DNA from: Streptomyces rapamycinicus NRRL 5491
GTDB lineage: Bacteria > Actinomycetota > Actinomycetes > Streptomycetales > Streptomycetaceae
Length of the DNA: 64,000 nt
NCBI RefSeq assembly: GCF_024298965.1
Contig: NZ_CP085193.1
Location: forward strand, 4,960,001 to 5,024,000
Direction of reading: 5' to 3'
Part shown: positions 50,574 through 59,821 of the stretch, one piece after another
Layout of the letters: each line of letters opens with the position of its first letter
Numbering within the stretch: the first letter of the stretch is position 1
Translations under genes and position numbers: made by a program
Notes under the pieces: model-generated
The model's input: only the letters and a program-made list of their open reading frames with translations
What the model was told of the DNA's origin: nothing
Databases searched by the model: none

Positions 50574-52423
50574 ACCACCTGTGCCTTCACCAGACGGACC
50601 GGCTCCGGCCCCTGACTGTGCACGTGGTAGGCGGTGACGGACGCCGGGACTGCGAGAGTTTCGGCATAGTGTACGGAGTGCCGGTGCCCGGCGGCGGTGG
50701 TGATGACCGCGCCCTGCCCGTCCACGACGGTCAGCACGTGGAAGCGGCCGTCGGTCCGCTGCTCGGCGGCCCGGTCCGGTTCGACGGCGATCCGGTGCAC
50801 CTGGAAGAACATCGCCGGCAGCGCGCCCAGCACCTCCTCCCGCCAGCCGTCACCCGCGCGCAGCGGCCGGGGCCGCTGGATCAGCTCGCGGGCGACCGCT
50901 CCACCCGACCGCTCCGGGTCGAGGTTGCGGAAGGCGTGCTCCACGTGCACGGCACGCTGCCGGTCCGCCGCGTCCCGCCGCAGCCAGTCGTAGAACCGCA
51001 GTGAGTACAGATAGGGGGTGGCGCTGACTTCGAGTACGACATTGCCCTCGCCGCTGCCGTGCGGCGTACCGGCCGGGACCAGGTAGAGCTGGCCGGCCTC
51101 GGCGGGGAACACCTGCACATACCGCTCGATGTCGAACGGTGTGCCGTGCGCGTCGGCGGCGTGCGCGCTGTGGTGGAACGCCTCGACGTCGGCGTCCTCG
51201 CGCAGTCCGAGGAAGACCTTGCCGTGCTCCCCGGTGTGCATCAGGTAGTAGGTCTCGTGCTGGGTGTACGGCCAGCCGAAGACGTCGCGCATGTCGTCGG
51301 GCCTGGGATGGCAGTGGACGGACAGATTGCCGCCGCGGACGGTGTCGAGGTAGTCGAAGCGGACCGGGAACGACGTGCCGAACATCTCGTGCACGGCCGG
51401 GCCGAGCACGTCCACCGGGGAGAGCGCGACGACGAGCTGGAACGGCACCTCCACACATCTGGAGGCGTCGTCGCCGAGCAGGACGCCGCTCTCCGGCGCG
51501 ATCAACTCGTAGCCGAGGGCCGTGTTCTCCGCGTCCGGGTTGTGACCGAGCGTCTCCTGTGCCCAGTGCCCGCCCCACGGCGTCGAGTTGAAGGTCGGCC
51601 GGGTGCGGAAGGGGCGGGTGGCGAGCGACCGGCAGGTCTCGCGCAGCGCCTGCCCACCGATCGACGTCGGGGTTACGGTATCGGTAACGTCGATCCATCG
51701 CGCGATCCGCTCCGCCATGTGGTCGCGGTGGCGGTCGAGCAGCGGCCAGTCGATGTAGAGCAGCCGCCGCAGGGTGGGCGGCTCGCCCTCGGGCGCCGCG
51801 AGGTTACGGCCCCGGCCGTGCTTGACCGCCGCCTCCGCGTACCGCTTCGGCAGATCGGCCCACCACAGGATGTCGGACTCCGCGAGCGCGGCGCCGGGCC
51901 CGAGCAGGACGCGCAGCGCGCCGCCCTCGGCCGGGCCGGACTCGCTTGCGCCGCCCCCGGCCGGGCCGTCCTCGCTCGGGTCGGACCCGCCCGCGCCAGC
52001 CCCGCCCGCACCGACCTCGCCCGCACCGGATTCGTCCAGGTCGGCCAGCGCCGCCAGGGCCGCCAGGGCCGCCGGGTCCATCAGGTCGGAGAGGTCGCCG
52101 CCCGCCAGCCGCGCGAAGTCGGGGTCGTCCCGTAGCTCGTCGGAGTCGGTGAGCCGCCGCACGGTCTCCCAGTCGCGCACCGCCGTACGGACGTCCGCGA
52201 ACTCCACCCGGGCGCCCCGGGCACCGAACGCCGCGCCGAGCCCGGCGGCGACGGCGGCCCAGTCCAGTACCGCGGGGCCGTCCACGGCGAGGACCCGGGT
52301 CCCCTTCGGGAGCGTCCCGGCCGCGTCGGCCCAGCCGACGGCGACCGCGTCGGCGAGGACCGGATAGCACGGCGTCGGGTCGTACTGCGGCGCCTTCACC
52401 TTGACCTGCGGACTCTCGCCCAT
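50570..52423 (-). CDS. manA: Class I mannose-6-phosphate isomerase-like protein with N-terminal extension
   Basis: A 617-residue protein. The C-terminal two-thirds is the type I phosphomannose isomerase cupin (FNSTPWGGHWAQETLGHNPDAENTALGYELIAPESG, LSVHCHPRPDDMRDVFGWPYTQHETYYLMHTGEHGKVFLGL, GTPHGSGEGNVVLEVSATPY). The first ~240 residues are a P-loop-less nucleoside-kinase-like region containing a Gly/Ser/Ala-rich linker (about 130-170). It interconverts mannose- and fructose-6-phosphate, feeding mannose released by the GH38 enzyme to glycolysis. It is divergent from the importer. Confidence 0.85.
   Translation of the reverse strand: MGESPQVKVKAPQYDPTPCYPVLADAVAVGWADAAGTLPKGTRVLAVDGPAVLDWAAVAAGLGAAFGARGARVEFADVRTAVRDWETVRRLTDSDELRDDPDFARLAGGDLSDLMDPAALAALAALADLDESGAGEVGAGGAGAGGSDPSEDGPAGGGASESGPAEGGALRVLLGPGAALAESDILWWADLPKRYAEAAVKHGRGRNLAAPEGEPPTLRRLLYIDWPLLDRHRDHMAERIARWIDVTDTVTPTSIGGQALRETCRSLATRPFRTRPTFNSTPWGGHWAQETLGHNPDAENTALGYELIAPESGVLLGDDASRCVEVPFQLVVALSPVDVLGPAVHEMFGTSFPVRFDYLDTVRGGNLSVHCHPRPDDMRDVFGWPYTQHETYYLMHTGEHGKVFLGLREDADVEAFHHSAHAADAHGTPFDIERYVQVFPAEAGQLYLVPAGTPHGSGEGNVVLEVSATPYLYSLRFYDWLRRDAADRQRAVHVEHAFRNLDPERSGGAVARELIQRPRPLRAGDGWREEVLGALPAMFFQVHRIAVEPDRAAEQRTDGRFHVLTVVDGQGAVITTAAGHRHSVHYAETLAVPASVTAYHVHSQGPEPVRLVKAQVV
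51679..51690. promoter_or_regulatory. Intragenic copy of the mannoside operator inside manA
   Basis: The minus strand reads ACGTTACCGATA, identical for 12 bases to the promoter site at 52493-52504; flanked by a further GTTAC/GTAAC symmetry (51672-51688). It may support looping by the LacI protein. Confidence 0.45.
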
Positions 52424-52453
52424 GTCACCAATCCCATGAGATCCCGTGAGATA

Positions 52454-52504
52454 CGTTAACGCGACTTCTTTTCAAACTACCTGCACACCTGTACGTTACC
52501 GATA
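52454..52504. promoter_or_regulatory. LacI-type operators between manA and the importer genes
   Basis: The divergent region has the palindrome CGTTAACG (52454-52461) and the near-palindrome GTTACCGATAAC (52495-52506) within ACGTTACCGATA, both with the central CG or TA symmetry of LacI-family sites. They are placed to control both directions. Confidence 0.6.
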
Positions 52505-52541
52505 ACTTACCAGGTCGCTGATTCGGTGACGAGGGGGCCAG

Positions 52542-53852
52542 ATGGGCTCGATCGACATGCCAATCGACATGCCACAGGGGATGAGCCGGCGCCGGCTGCT
52601 GGCCGCCTCCTCCGCGGGCGTCGCAGGCCTCGCCCTCAGCGCGTGCGCACGGGGTTCGATGAGCCGGCCCGCGCCCGCCGACGTGGTCTCGGTGTTCAAC
52701 GACAACCCCACCTGGTCGCCGGGTTTCCGGGCGGCGGGCAGAAAGTTGCGGCCGCTGTCCGGTTTCCGGCTCGCGCCGCGGGCGGTTCCCAACGTCAGCA
52801 ACTATCAGCAGATCGTGCGGATGTCGGCGCGGACCGACTCCACGGCGGATCTCATCAAGTGGTGGAACGGCTACCGGCTGCGCGACATCGCCCGCGCCGG
52901 GATCCTCGCCGATGTCACCGAGGCCTGGGACGAGGCGGCCCGGCGCGGCTGGAGCGACGACACCGCGTTGCGCGAGACCTTCAGCCATGAGGGAAGGCAG
53001 TTCGGCGTCCCGCTCTACAAGTCGTACTACGTGGTCTTCCACAGCCGGACCGTCTTCGAGCGACTCGGTGTGGAGGTGCCGACGACGTGGCAGCAGTTCC
53101 TCGACATCGTGGACGCCGCCCACGCCAAGGGCATCACGCCGATCTCCTCCGGCGGCGCGACCACCTGGGAGTCCTCGATCTGGTTCCAGCAGCTCCTCAA
53201 CGGGCTCGACCACCGCTTCTACCTCGATCTCACGGCGGGCAGGGCCTCGTACACCGACGACGTGTGCCGGCGTGCGATGGCCCTGTGGAGCGATCTGTAC
53301 CGGCGGGGCGCGTTCTCCTCGCCCGACGCCTCGGCCACGGAAGTGCCGGGCCAGTTCGCGCAGGGCCGCACCGCCATGTGCCTCTACGGCACCTGGAACA
53401 CCGGGGCGTTCCTCGACGCCGGGGTCAAGGACGCCGACCTCGGCGCGTTCCTGCTGCCTCCGCCGCCCGGCGGCAACCGCTCGGTGCTGGTGGAGAGCGG
53501 TGTGCTGGCGGTGTCGGCACAGGCCCACAAGCGCGACGCCGCCCTCGCCGTGGCCCGCGCCTGGCTCGACCCGGCGGTCCAGACGGCGTGGACGGGATTC
53601 CTGCGGGACACCTCCGCCGACCCGGGCGTCGTGCCGAACGTGGGCACCGTGCGCCAGATCGCCGCCCAGGTGCGGCGCGAACGGCCGAAGCAGGCCATCC
53701 GCTACTGGGAGGCGTCGCCCCCCGTACTGATCGAGGGGAACGTCCAGGACCTGAGCGCCTTCATGATCGAACCCACCCCCGCGAAGGCGACGCGGACCCT
53801 GACGAACATGCAGCACCGAGCCGACAAGGAGTGGAAGGTGTGGACGTCCTGA
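52542..53852 (+). CDS. ABC sugar importer, solute-binding lipoprotein
   Basis: A 436-residue family-1 binding protein. The N-terminus has a twin-arginine-like SRRRLLAASSAG followed by a lipobox ending ALSAC (Cys35), so it is a membrane-anchored lipoprotein possibly exported by Tat. The core VVSVFNDNPTWSPGFRAAGR and SAQAHKRDAALAVARAWLDPAVQTAW fits sugar-binding subunits. ATG 52542 follows GAGGGGG. The first permease overlaps its end by 13 bases. Confidence 0.92.
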   Translation: MGSIDMPIDMPQGMSRRRLLAASSAGVAGLALSACARGSMSRPAPADVVSVFNDNPTWSPGFRAAGRKLRPLSGFRLAPRAVPNVSNYQQIVRMSARTDSTADLIKWWNGYRLRDIARAGILADVTEAWDEAARRGWSDDTALRETFSHEGRQFGVPLYKSYYVVFHSRTVFERLGVEVPTTWQQFLDIVDAAHAKGITPISSGGATTWESSIWFQQLLNGLDHRFYLDLTAGRASYTDDVCRRAMALWSDLYRRGAFSSPDASATEVPGQFAQGRTAMCLYGTWNTGAFLDAGVKDADLGAFLLPPPPGGNRSVLVESGVLAVSAQAHKRDAALAVARAWLDPAVQTAWTGFLRDTSADPGVVPNVGTVRQIAAQVRRERPKQAIRYWEASPPVLIEGNVQDLSAFMIEPTPAKATRTLTNMQHRADKEWKVWTS

Positions 53853-54796
53853 CCACTGCCGACCAGGCAGCCAGCCGAACGGGGCCACACCGGCCCGAAC
53901 CCCTCGTGCCCGATCCGCGCTCCGCCCGCTTCCGCGCCACCGCCTGGGTGGGCGCGTTCCTGGCGCCCGCCGTGGCGCTGATCCTGCTGCTTCTGGTCGT
54001 GCCCTTCCTGGTCACCGCGTGGCGCAGCCTCTTCGACGACAACGGCATCACCGCGCGCTTCGTCGGCCTGTCCAACTACACCGCGCTGTTCACCGACCCC
54101 GACTTCGGCCGGTCGCTGCTGAACACCGTGCTCTGGGTGGTGGGCACGCTGGTCCTTCCCGTGCTGCTCGGCCTGCTGCTCGCGGTGCTGACCCACTCGA
54201 TGCGCTGGGGGGCGGTGGCCCGTACCGCCGTGGTCATCCCGTACGCGCTCTCCGGCTCGGCGACGGCGCTGCTGTGGACGTACCTGCTGCGGAGCGACGG
54301 GGCGGTCAACCAGACGCTGGGCGCGGTGGGGCTCGGCGGCTGGCAGCAGGAGTGGCTGCTGCACTGGCCGTTGAACACCCTCGTCATGATCGTGGCGACG
54401 ACATGGCAGGCGACCGGGGCCTCGCTGATCCTCTTCCTGATCGGGCTGCAGACCATTCCCACGGACACCATCGAGGCCGCCCGGATCGACGGCGCGCGGG
54501 GCCTCCAGCTGTTCCTGCGCGTGATCGTGCCGCAGCTGCGGCCGATGACGGTCGTGGTGGTGGGCATGTCCATCGTCAACAGCCTCAAGACCTTCGACAT
54601 CGTGTGGCTGCTCACCCAGGGTGGCCCCGGAACGGCCTCCGAGACGCTCGCGCTGACGATGTACCGGCAGACCTTCACCCTCAACCGGTACGGCTACGGC
54701 GCGGCCGTCTCCGTCGTCCTTACGGTCGTCGTCATCGCCGCCTCCTGGCTCTACCTGCGGCAACAGGTGCGGCAGCGGTCGGGCGATGCCGTATGA
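53840..54796 (+). CDS. ABC sugar importer, permease subunit 1
   Basis: A 318-residue permease from GTG 53840 (AAGGAG upstream), with six membrane helices and the inner-membrane EAA loop DTIEAARIDGARGLQLFLRVIVPQLRP (near residue 215), diagnostic of the MalF/UgpA type. It overlaps the binding-protein gene by 13 bases and permease 2 by ATGA. No ATP-binding subunit is encoded nearby; the shared ATPase MsiK is the likely partner in Streptomyces. Confidence 0.95.
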   Translation: MDVLTTADQAASRTGPHRPEPLVPDPRSARFRATAWVGAFLAPAVALILLLLVVPFLVTAWRSLFDDNGITARFVGLSNYTALFTDPDFGRSLLNTVLWVVGTLVLPVLLGLLLAVLTHSMRWGAVARTAVVIPYALSGSATALLWTYLLRSDGAVNQTLGAVGLGGWQQEWLLHWPLNTLVMIVATTWQATGASLILFLIGLQTIPTDTIEAARIDGARGLQLFLRVIVPQLRPMTVVVVGMSIVNSLKTFDIVWLLTQGGPGTASETLALTMYRQTFTLNRYGYGAAVSVVLTVVVIAASWLYLRQQVRQRSGDAV

Positions 54797-55605
54797 CGGG
54801 CAGAACGGCGCGCGGCGTCCTGGTCGCCCTGGTCTCCGTGCTGTGGCTGGTGCCGACCTGGCTGGTCGTCGTCAACGCCTTCACCCCGGCGAAGGAGTAC
54901 ACCGGATCCCCCCGGTGGTGGTTCGCCTCCCCCGGGCTGTTCGCGAACATCCGCACCGCGTTCGAGAGCGCCGACGTCGGGCGGGGACTGCTCAACACCA
55001 CGGTCTACGCGGTGATCGGCGCGGCGGTGGCGGTGGTGATCGCGGCACTCGCCTCGTTCGCCGTCACCGTGATGCCGGTGCGGCGGCCCGGGCTCTGGTT
55101 CTGGTTCATCTTCATCGGCACCGTACTGCCCCTCCAGACGTTCCTGTCCCCGCTGTTCAGCGGGTACGCCACCACCGGCCTCTACGACACCCAGTACGGC
55201 ATGCTGCTGATCTACGTGGCGCTGACGATCCCCTTCGCGTTCTTCGTCAACCGCAACTTCATGCTCACCGTGCCGAGGGAGATCTCCGAGGCGGCCCAGC
55301 TCGACGGCGTGAACTGGCTGTCGATGTTCCTGCGGATCCACCTGCCGCTGGCCAGGAACGCGCTGCTGGCCGCGTTCATCTTCCAGTTCACCTGGATCTG
55401 GAACGACCTGCTGTTCGGCATCACCCTGTCGCTCAGCCCGAACGTGCGGCCGGTGACGGCCACCCTCGCCGACCTCAACGGCAACTACGCCACGGTGGGG
55501 CCGCCCGTCGTGCTCGCCGGCGCGCTCGTCGCCTCGGTGCCGACCGTGGTCCTCTTCTTCGTGTTCCAGCGCTTCTTCGTCAACAGCCTGCGGCTCACGG
55601 CCTGA
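54793..55605 (+). CDS. ABC sugar importer, permease subunit 2
   Basis: A 270-residue MalG/UgpE-type permease. It has six helices; the EAA loop is EISEAAQLDGVNWLSMFLRIHLPLARNALLAAFIFQFTWIWND. It completes the importer with the binding protein and permease 1, starting at an overlapping ATGA. The alpha-mannosidase gene follows after 54 bases. Confidence 0.95.
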   Translation: MTGRTARGVLVALVSVLWLVPTWLVVVNAFTPAKEYTGSPRWWFASPGLFANIRTAFESADVGRGLLNTTVYAVIGAAVAVVIAALASFAVTVMPVRRPGLWFWFIFIGTVLPLQTFLSPLFSGYATTGLYDTQYGMLLIYVALTIPFAFFVNRNFMLTVPREISEAAQLDGVNWLSMFLRIHLPLARNALLAAFIFQFTWIWNDLLFGITLSLSPNVRPVTATLADLNGNYATVGPPVVLAGALVASVPTVVLFFVFQRFFVNSLRLTA

Positions 55606-55659
55606 ACCGTCTGACGGCCTGAAACGAACCACTGAACCACCCTGGGAGAGAAGACACAC

Positions 55660-58600
55660 ATGACGACGCGCGCCCTCGTACGCGACCGCCGCTGGTCCAC
55701 CGACAAGGCCCGGACGAGCATGATCGGCCTCGCCGTCGCCGCCACCGCGCGGGCCGGCACCACGGAACTGCGGGCCCTGCCGGAACACCTCGTACGCCGC
55801 GACGGCGCCGGGGCCCGGCGCGGAGTGCGCATCCTCATCTCCGGCGAGGCGCCCGGCCCCGGCGCTCCGGGCCATGACCAGTGGACCTTCGACGTGGAGA
55901 TCGCCGGCCGTGGCCGGGTGCCCGTCGAGGTGCTGCCCACGCCCGGCGGACCACGCCTCATGCTCCCCCTGGAGCGCGACCGCCGCGACGTGCGCGTCGA
56001 GGCCCGCAACGGCGACGCCTCGGCGGTGCTCGCCTTCGCGCTGGAACCACCGCGGGACTGGACGATCCACCTGGTCCACCACTCGCACCTGGACATCGGC
56101 TACACCGATCCGCAGGGCACCGTCCTCGGCGAACACGTCGCCTTCCTCGACTCCTGCCTGGATCTGACGCGTACCACCGACGGCTGGCCCGACGACGCCA
56201 GGTTCCGGTGGGCGGTGGAGTCGCTGTGGTCGTTCGAGCAGTGGGCCGCCGTCCGGCCGCCGGAGCGGGTCGCGGAGTTCATCGAGCGGGTACGCGCCGG
56301 CCAGATCGAACTGACGGCCATGCCGTACAACCTCCACAGCGACACCTGCTCCACCGACGAACTCCACGAACTGCTGCGGTTGGCCCGCCGGGTGCGGGAT
56401 ACCTACGGGATCGACTTCCGCTCCGCCATGCAGACCGACGTGCCCGGCTCCGTCGCCGGGCTGCCGGACGCCCTGTCCCCCCTGGGCGTGCGCTACCTGT
56501 CGGTGGCGCACAACTGGGCCGGGCGCTCGGTGCCCACCACCAACGGCGGGGCGCGGTTGCCGCGCCTGTTCCGGTGGCGCGCCCCGTCGGGCAAGGAGGT
56601 GCTGGTGTGGATGACCGACAGCCCCCACGGCCTGGCCTACATGGAGGGGCCCGTGCTGGGCTTCGACACCTCCTACGCCATGGTGGACGACCTGCTGCCC
56701 GCCTATCTGACGTCGCTCGCGACCAACCCCTACCCGTTCCCGCCCGAGCTCCTCGGCTCACCGGCCCCCGCGCCGGGCGAGCGCGAGCCCTACCCGTGGG
56801 ACGTGCTGCACCTGAGGGTGCAGGGCCACTTCGGGGACAACGCGCCGCCGCGGCTGATCCTCGCCGAGACCGTACGCCGCTGGAACGAGACCTGGGACAG
56901 CCCCCGGCTGCGGCTGTCCACCAACACCGACTTCTTCACCGACGCCGAGGCCCGCCTCGGCGACGCCATCCCCGCCTTCGAGGGCGACTGGGGCGACTGG
57001 TGGGTCGAGGGCGTCGGCTCGGGCGCCCGGCCCCAGGCGATGGTGCGCCGCGCCCAGTCCACCGTCACCGACGCCGCCACCCTGTACGGCATCGCCGCGC
57101 TGGCCTCCGCCACGGGGCCCGGCACCGACCTGGCCACCGCCGCCCGCGGCGGCGCCGACCAGGTGTACCGGTCGGTGTCCCTGTTCAACGAGCACACCTG
57201 GGGCGCCGCCGACCCATGGACCCATGGTGACGCGGGCGGCGAGTCGGGCGAGCAGCAGTGGCACTGGAAGTACGGGTACGCGCTGCACGGGGACAACGAC
57301 GCCGACACCTTCCTCGACCATGCCTCGGCCGCGCTCGGCGCCGTACTGCCCGTCGCGGCGGCCGCCGACGTGACGTACTGGGCCGTCAACACCACGGCGG
57401 CCGCGCGCACCTCCGTCGTGACGGTGTTCCTGCGCGAGAGCCGGGTCCCGCTCACGAGGGCGGTGTCGGTGACCGACGGCCGCACCGGCGCGGAACTGCC
57501 GCTGGTCCAGGAGGCGCAGACCAACCCGGTCCACCGGGACGCCGGGCGGTGGCTGCACGTCCAGGTGCCCGACGTGCCGCCGTTCGGCCTCGTACGGCTG
57601 GACGTGACGGTGACCGGCGAGGACGGCGGCAAGGTGGTGGCCTCCCCCGCTCCGCTCCGCCTCGACGGGGACGCGGACGGCGAGGAGCGCGAGGACCGCA
57701 AAGCCCGCGCCGTGCCCCTGCCCACCGCCGACGACCTGGTCCTGGAGAACGACCACCTGCGCGTCCGCGTCGACCTGACCACGGCCTGTGTGGCGAGCCT
57801 CGTCGAGAAGGCCACCGGCCGCGAACTCGTCGACCAGGACGCCGTCGTCGGCTTCAACGGCTACGTCTACGACACGTACACCACCGCGGGCGGCTACAAC
57901 CACCAGGCCAACAAGACCACCGTGAGCGAGGAACTGGAACTCCTCGGCTCCCGGACCCTGGCCCGCCCCGCCGTGCTCCTCGAACGCGTCGACGACGCGC
58001 TCGGCGGGCGCCTCACCTACGAGTACGCGGCGGACGGCGTCCGCCGGGCCCGCACCACGGTCAGCCTCGGCCGCGACGACGCCCACCTGGTGATCGACAA
58101 CCGCTTCGACAAACCCGCCACCATGACGAAGGAGAGCGCGTACCTCGCCTTCCCGTTCGCGCTGACGCGGCCCACGGTCCACTACGAGATCACCGGCGCC
58201 CTGACCGGCAGCGGCCTCGCCCATGTGCCCGGCGCGCCCCAGCACATGCGCGCCGTCAGGTCGTTCGTCTCCCTCACCGATGACGGCGGCCCCGTCGCCT
58301 GGATCACCAGGGACGCACCGCTGGTCGAACCGGAGACCATCGCCCTGCCCTACGCCCCATTCCCCGACTCGACGTCGCCGCGCCGGCCCGGCACGGTCTA
58401 CTCCTGGGTGCACAACAACCTGTGGGACACCAACTTCCCGTCCCAGCAGGCGTTCCACACCACCTTCCGGTACGCGGTGGGCGTCCGCCGACCCGGCGAG
58501 ACCATCGACGCCGACGCCCTGGCACTGCGCACCGCCTACGAGGTCGACCACCCGCTGATCGGCGTCCCGGCACACGGCGCCCCCGACACCGACCGGCCGG

Positions 58601-58896
58601 CCGAACTCGCGCTGCTCTCCGTGGACGACACCCGCGTCGCGGTCCGCGACGCGGCCCCGGTCCCGGTCTCGGTCCCGGGCGACGACGGCGTCGACCTGCT
58701 GGTGAGGCTCCAGTCCTTCGCCCCGGAGCCACGCACGGTCCGACTCCACTGCGGCTTCCCCGCCGCGGGCGCGGAACGCGCCACCTACCTGGGCGACCCC
58801 GACGGCCCCGCCGCCCTCGACGGCGACGACATCCTCGTGGAGATCCCGCGTCTGGGCACCACGGCGGTACGGGTGCGCCTGGCGCCGCGGGGATAG
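55660..58896 (+). CDS. Glycoside hydrolase family 38 alpha-mannosidase-like protein
   Basis: A 1078-residue cytosolic enzyme without signal peptide. The GH38 zinc site HSHLDIGYTD has His141, His143 and Asp145, and the probable nucleophile is Asp260 in QTDVPGS. The middle domain follows (about 460-560) and the C-terminal beta-sandwich regions (FNGYVYDTYTTAGGYNHQANKTTV). It would release mannose from imported mannosides, for phosphorylation and isomerisation by ManA. It is the last gene of the importer operon under LacI control. Confidence 0.9.
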   Translation: MTTRALVRDRRWSTDKARTSMIGLAVAATARAGTTELRALPEHLVRRDGAGARRGVRILISGEAPGPGAPGHDQWTFDVEIAGRGRVPVEVLPTPGGPRLMLPLERDRRDVRVEARNGDASAVLAFALEPPRDWTIHLVHHSHLDIGYTDPQGTVLGEHVAFLDSCLDLTRTTDGWPDDARFRWAVESLWSFEQWAAVRPPERVAEFIERVRAGQIELTAMPYNLHSDTCSTDELHELLRLARRVRDTYGIDFRSAMQTDVPGSVAGLPDALSPLGVRYLSVAHNWAGRSVPTTNGGARLPRLFRWRAPSGKEVLVWMTDSPHGLAYMEGPVLGFDTSYAMVDDLLPAYLTSLATNPYPFPPELLGSPAPAPGEREPYPWDVLHLRVQGHFGDNAPPRLILAETVRRWNETWDSPRLRLSTNTDFFTDAEARLGDAIPAFEGDWGDWWVEGVGSGARPQAMVRRAQSTVTDAATLYGIAALASATGPGTDLATAARGGADQVYRSVSLFNEHTWGAADPWTHGDAGGESGEQQWHWKYGYALHGDNDADTFLDHASAALGAVLPVAAAADVTYWAVNTTAAARTSVVTVFLRESRVPLTRAVSVTDGRTGAELPLVQEAQTNPVHRDAGRWLHVQVPDVPPFGLVRLDVTVTGEDGGKVVASPAPLRLDGDADGEEREDRKARAVPLPTADDLVLENDHLRVRVDLTTACVASLVEKATGRELVDQDAVVGFNGYVYDTYTTAGGYNHQANKTTVSEELELLGSRTLARPAVLLERVDDALGGRLTYEYAADGVRRARTTVSLGRDDAHLVIDNRFDKPATMTKESAYLAFPFALTRPTVHYEITGALTGSGLAHVPGAPQHMRAVRSFVSLTDDGGPVAWITRDAPLVEPETIALPYAPFPDSTSPRRPGTVYSWVHNNLWDTNFPSQQAFHTTFRYAVGVRRPGETIDADALALRTAYEVDHPLIGVPAHGAPDTDRPAELALLSVDDTRVAVRDAAPVPVSVPGDDGVDLLVRLQSFAPEPRTVRLHCGFPAAGAERATYLGDPDGPAALDGDDILVEIPRLGTTAVRVRLAPRG

Positions 58897-58918
58897 CGGG
58901 GAAGCGGGCCCGGGTCCG

Positions 58919-59737
58919 TCACCTGTCAGTTCTGGTGGGTGACGGACCTTTGACATCCAGGTCCGGCCGCAACGAGGTGTTGCCGCTCAGGTAGCGCCCC
59001 GGGGAGGTGCCGACGGTCCGCCGGAACGCCGCGAGGAACGCGCTCGGTGTCGCATAACCCACGGTGTGCGCGACCCGGGAGACGGGCCGGCCTTCCGCGA
59101 GGAGGGAGAGGGCCGCGCGCAGTCGCGCATGGGTGCGCCAGCGGTCGAAGGTCATGCCGGTGTCGCGGATGAACAGCCGGGTGAGGGTGCGTCGGCTCAC
59201 GCCCACGGCCCGAGCGTGCGCCTCCAGGCCGCGCGGGTCCGCGGGGTCGGCGAGCAGCGCCTCGGTGACGGCGCGTACGCGATCGTCGGTCGGGGTCGGC
59301 ACGTTGATGGGCGTGCTCGGCAACGGGCGCAGCAGATCCAGTACGACCGCCTCGGCCCGCAGCCGGGCGTCGTCGGGGAGGTCGTTCCGGCCGAGGTAGG
59401 CGATCAGGTGGGCCAGCAGCCCGTCGACGCCGACCGGCGTGGGGTCGGACCAGTCCAGAGCGCACCGGTCGGGTTCGAAGTAGAGGCCGCACAGCACCGC
59501 GTCGCGGGTCGCGCCGGTCCGGTGAACGATCCCCCCGGGCAGCCACAGCGCCCGGGTGGGTGGCAGAACCCAGTAGGCGTCGTCGACGGCGACGCCGAGT
59601 ACACCGCGCCGAGTCCAGGCCAACTGGTGTTGCGGGTGGGAATGCCGGCCGAACCACTGCCCGGACGCCAGCGGAAAGTGTCCGACGACGATGGCGCCGA
59701 CCCCGGGCGGGACGGGCCCCACGATGGCCTCGGTCAT
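58919..59737 (-). CDS. AraC-family regulator with N-terminal cupin
   Basis: A 272-residue regulator. The N-terminal cupin has WFGRHSHPQHQLAWTRRGVLGVAVDDAYWVLPPTRALWLPGG, and the C-terminal double HTH is ADPRGLEAHARAVGVSRRTLTRLFIRDTGMTFDRWRTHARLRAALSLLAEGRPVSRVAHTVGYATPSAFLAAFRRTVGTSPGRYL. It is divergent from the MFS exporter 84 bases away, probably its activator or repressor. Its end lies 22 bases from the GH38 stop (convergent). Confidence 0.93.
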   Translation of the reverse strand: MTEAIVGPVPPGVGAIVVGHFPLASGQWFGRHSHPQHQLAWTRRGVLGVAVDDAYWVLPPTRALWLPGGIVHRTGATRDAVLCGLYFEPDRCALDWSDPTPVGVDGLLAHLIAYLGRNDLPDDARLRAEAVVLDLLRPLPSTPINVPTPTDDRVRAVTEALLADPADPRGLEAHARAVGVSRRTLTRLFIRDTGMTFDRWRTHARLRAALSLLAEGRPVSRVAHTVGYATPSAFLAAFRRTVGTSPGRYLSGNTSLRPDLDVKGPSPTRTDR

Positions 59738-59821
59738 GCCGCCCAGCGTATGTCCCCAAGGCGATATGGCCTGGCCTTGTAGCGCATCGCGGCCAGAACG
59801 GCCGGTGCATAGCGTCGCCGT

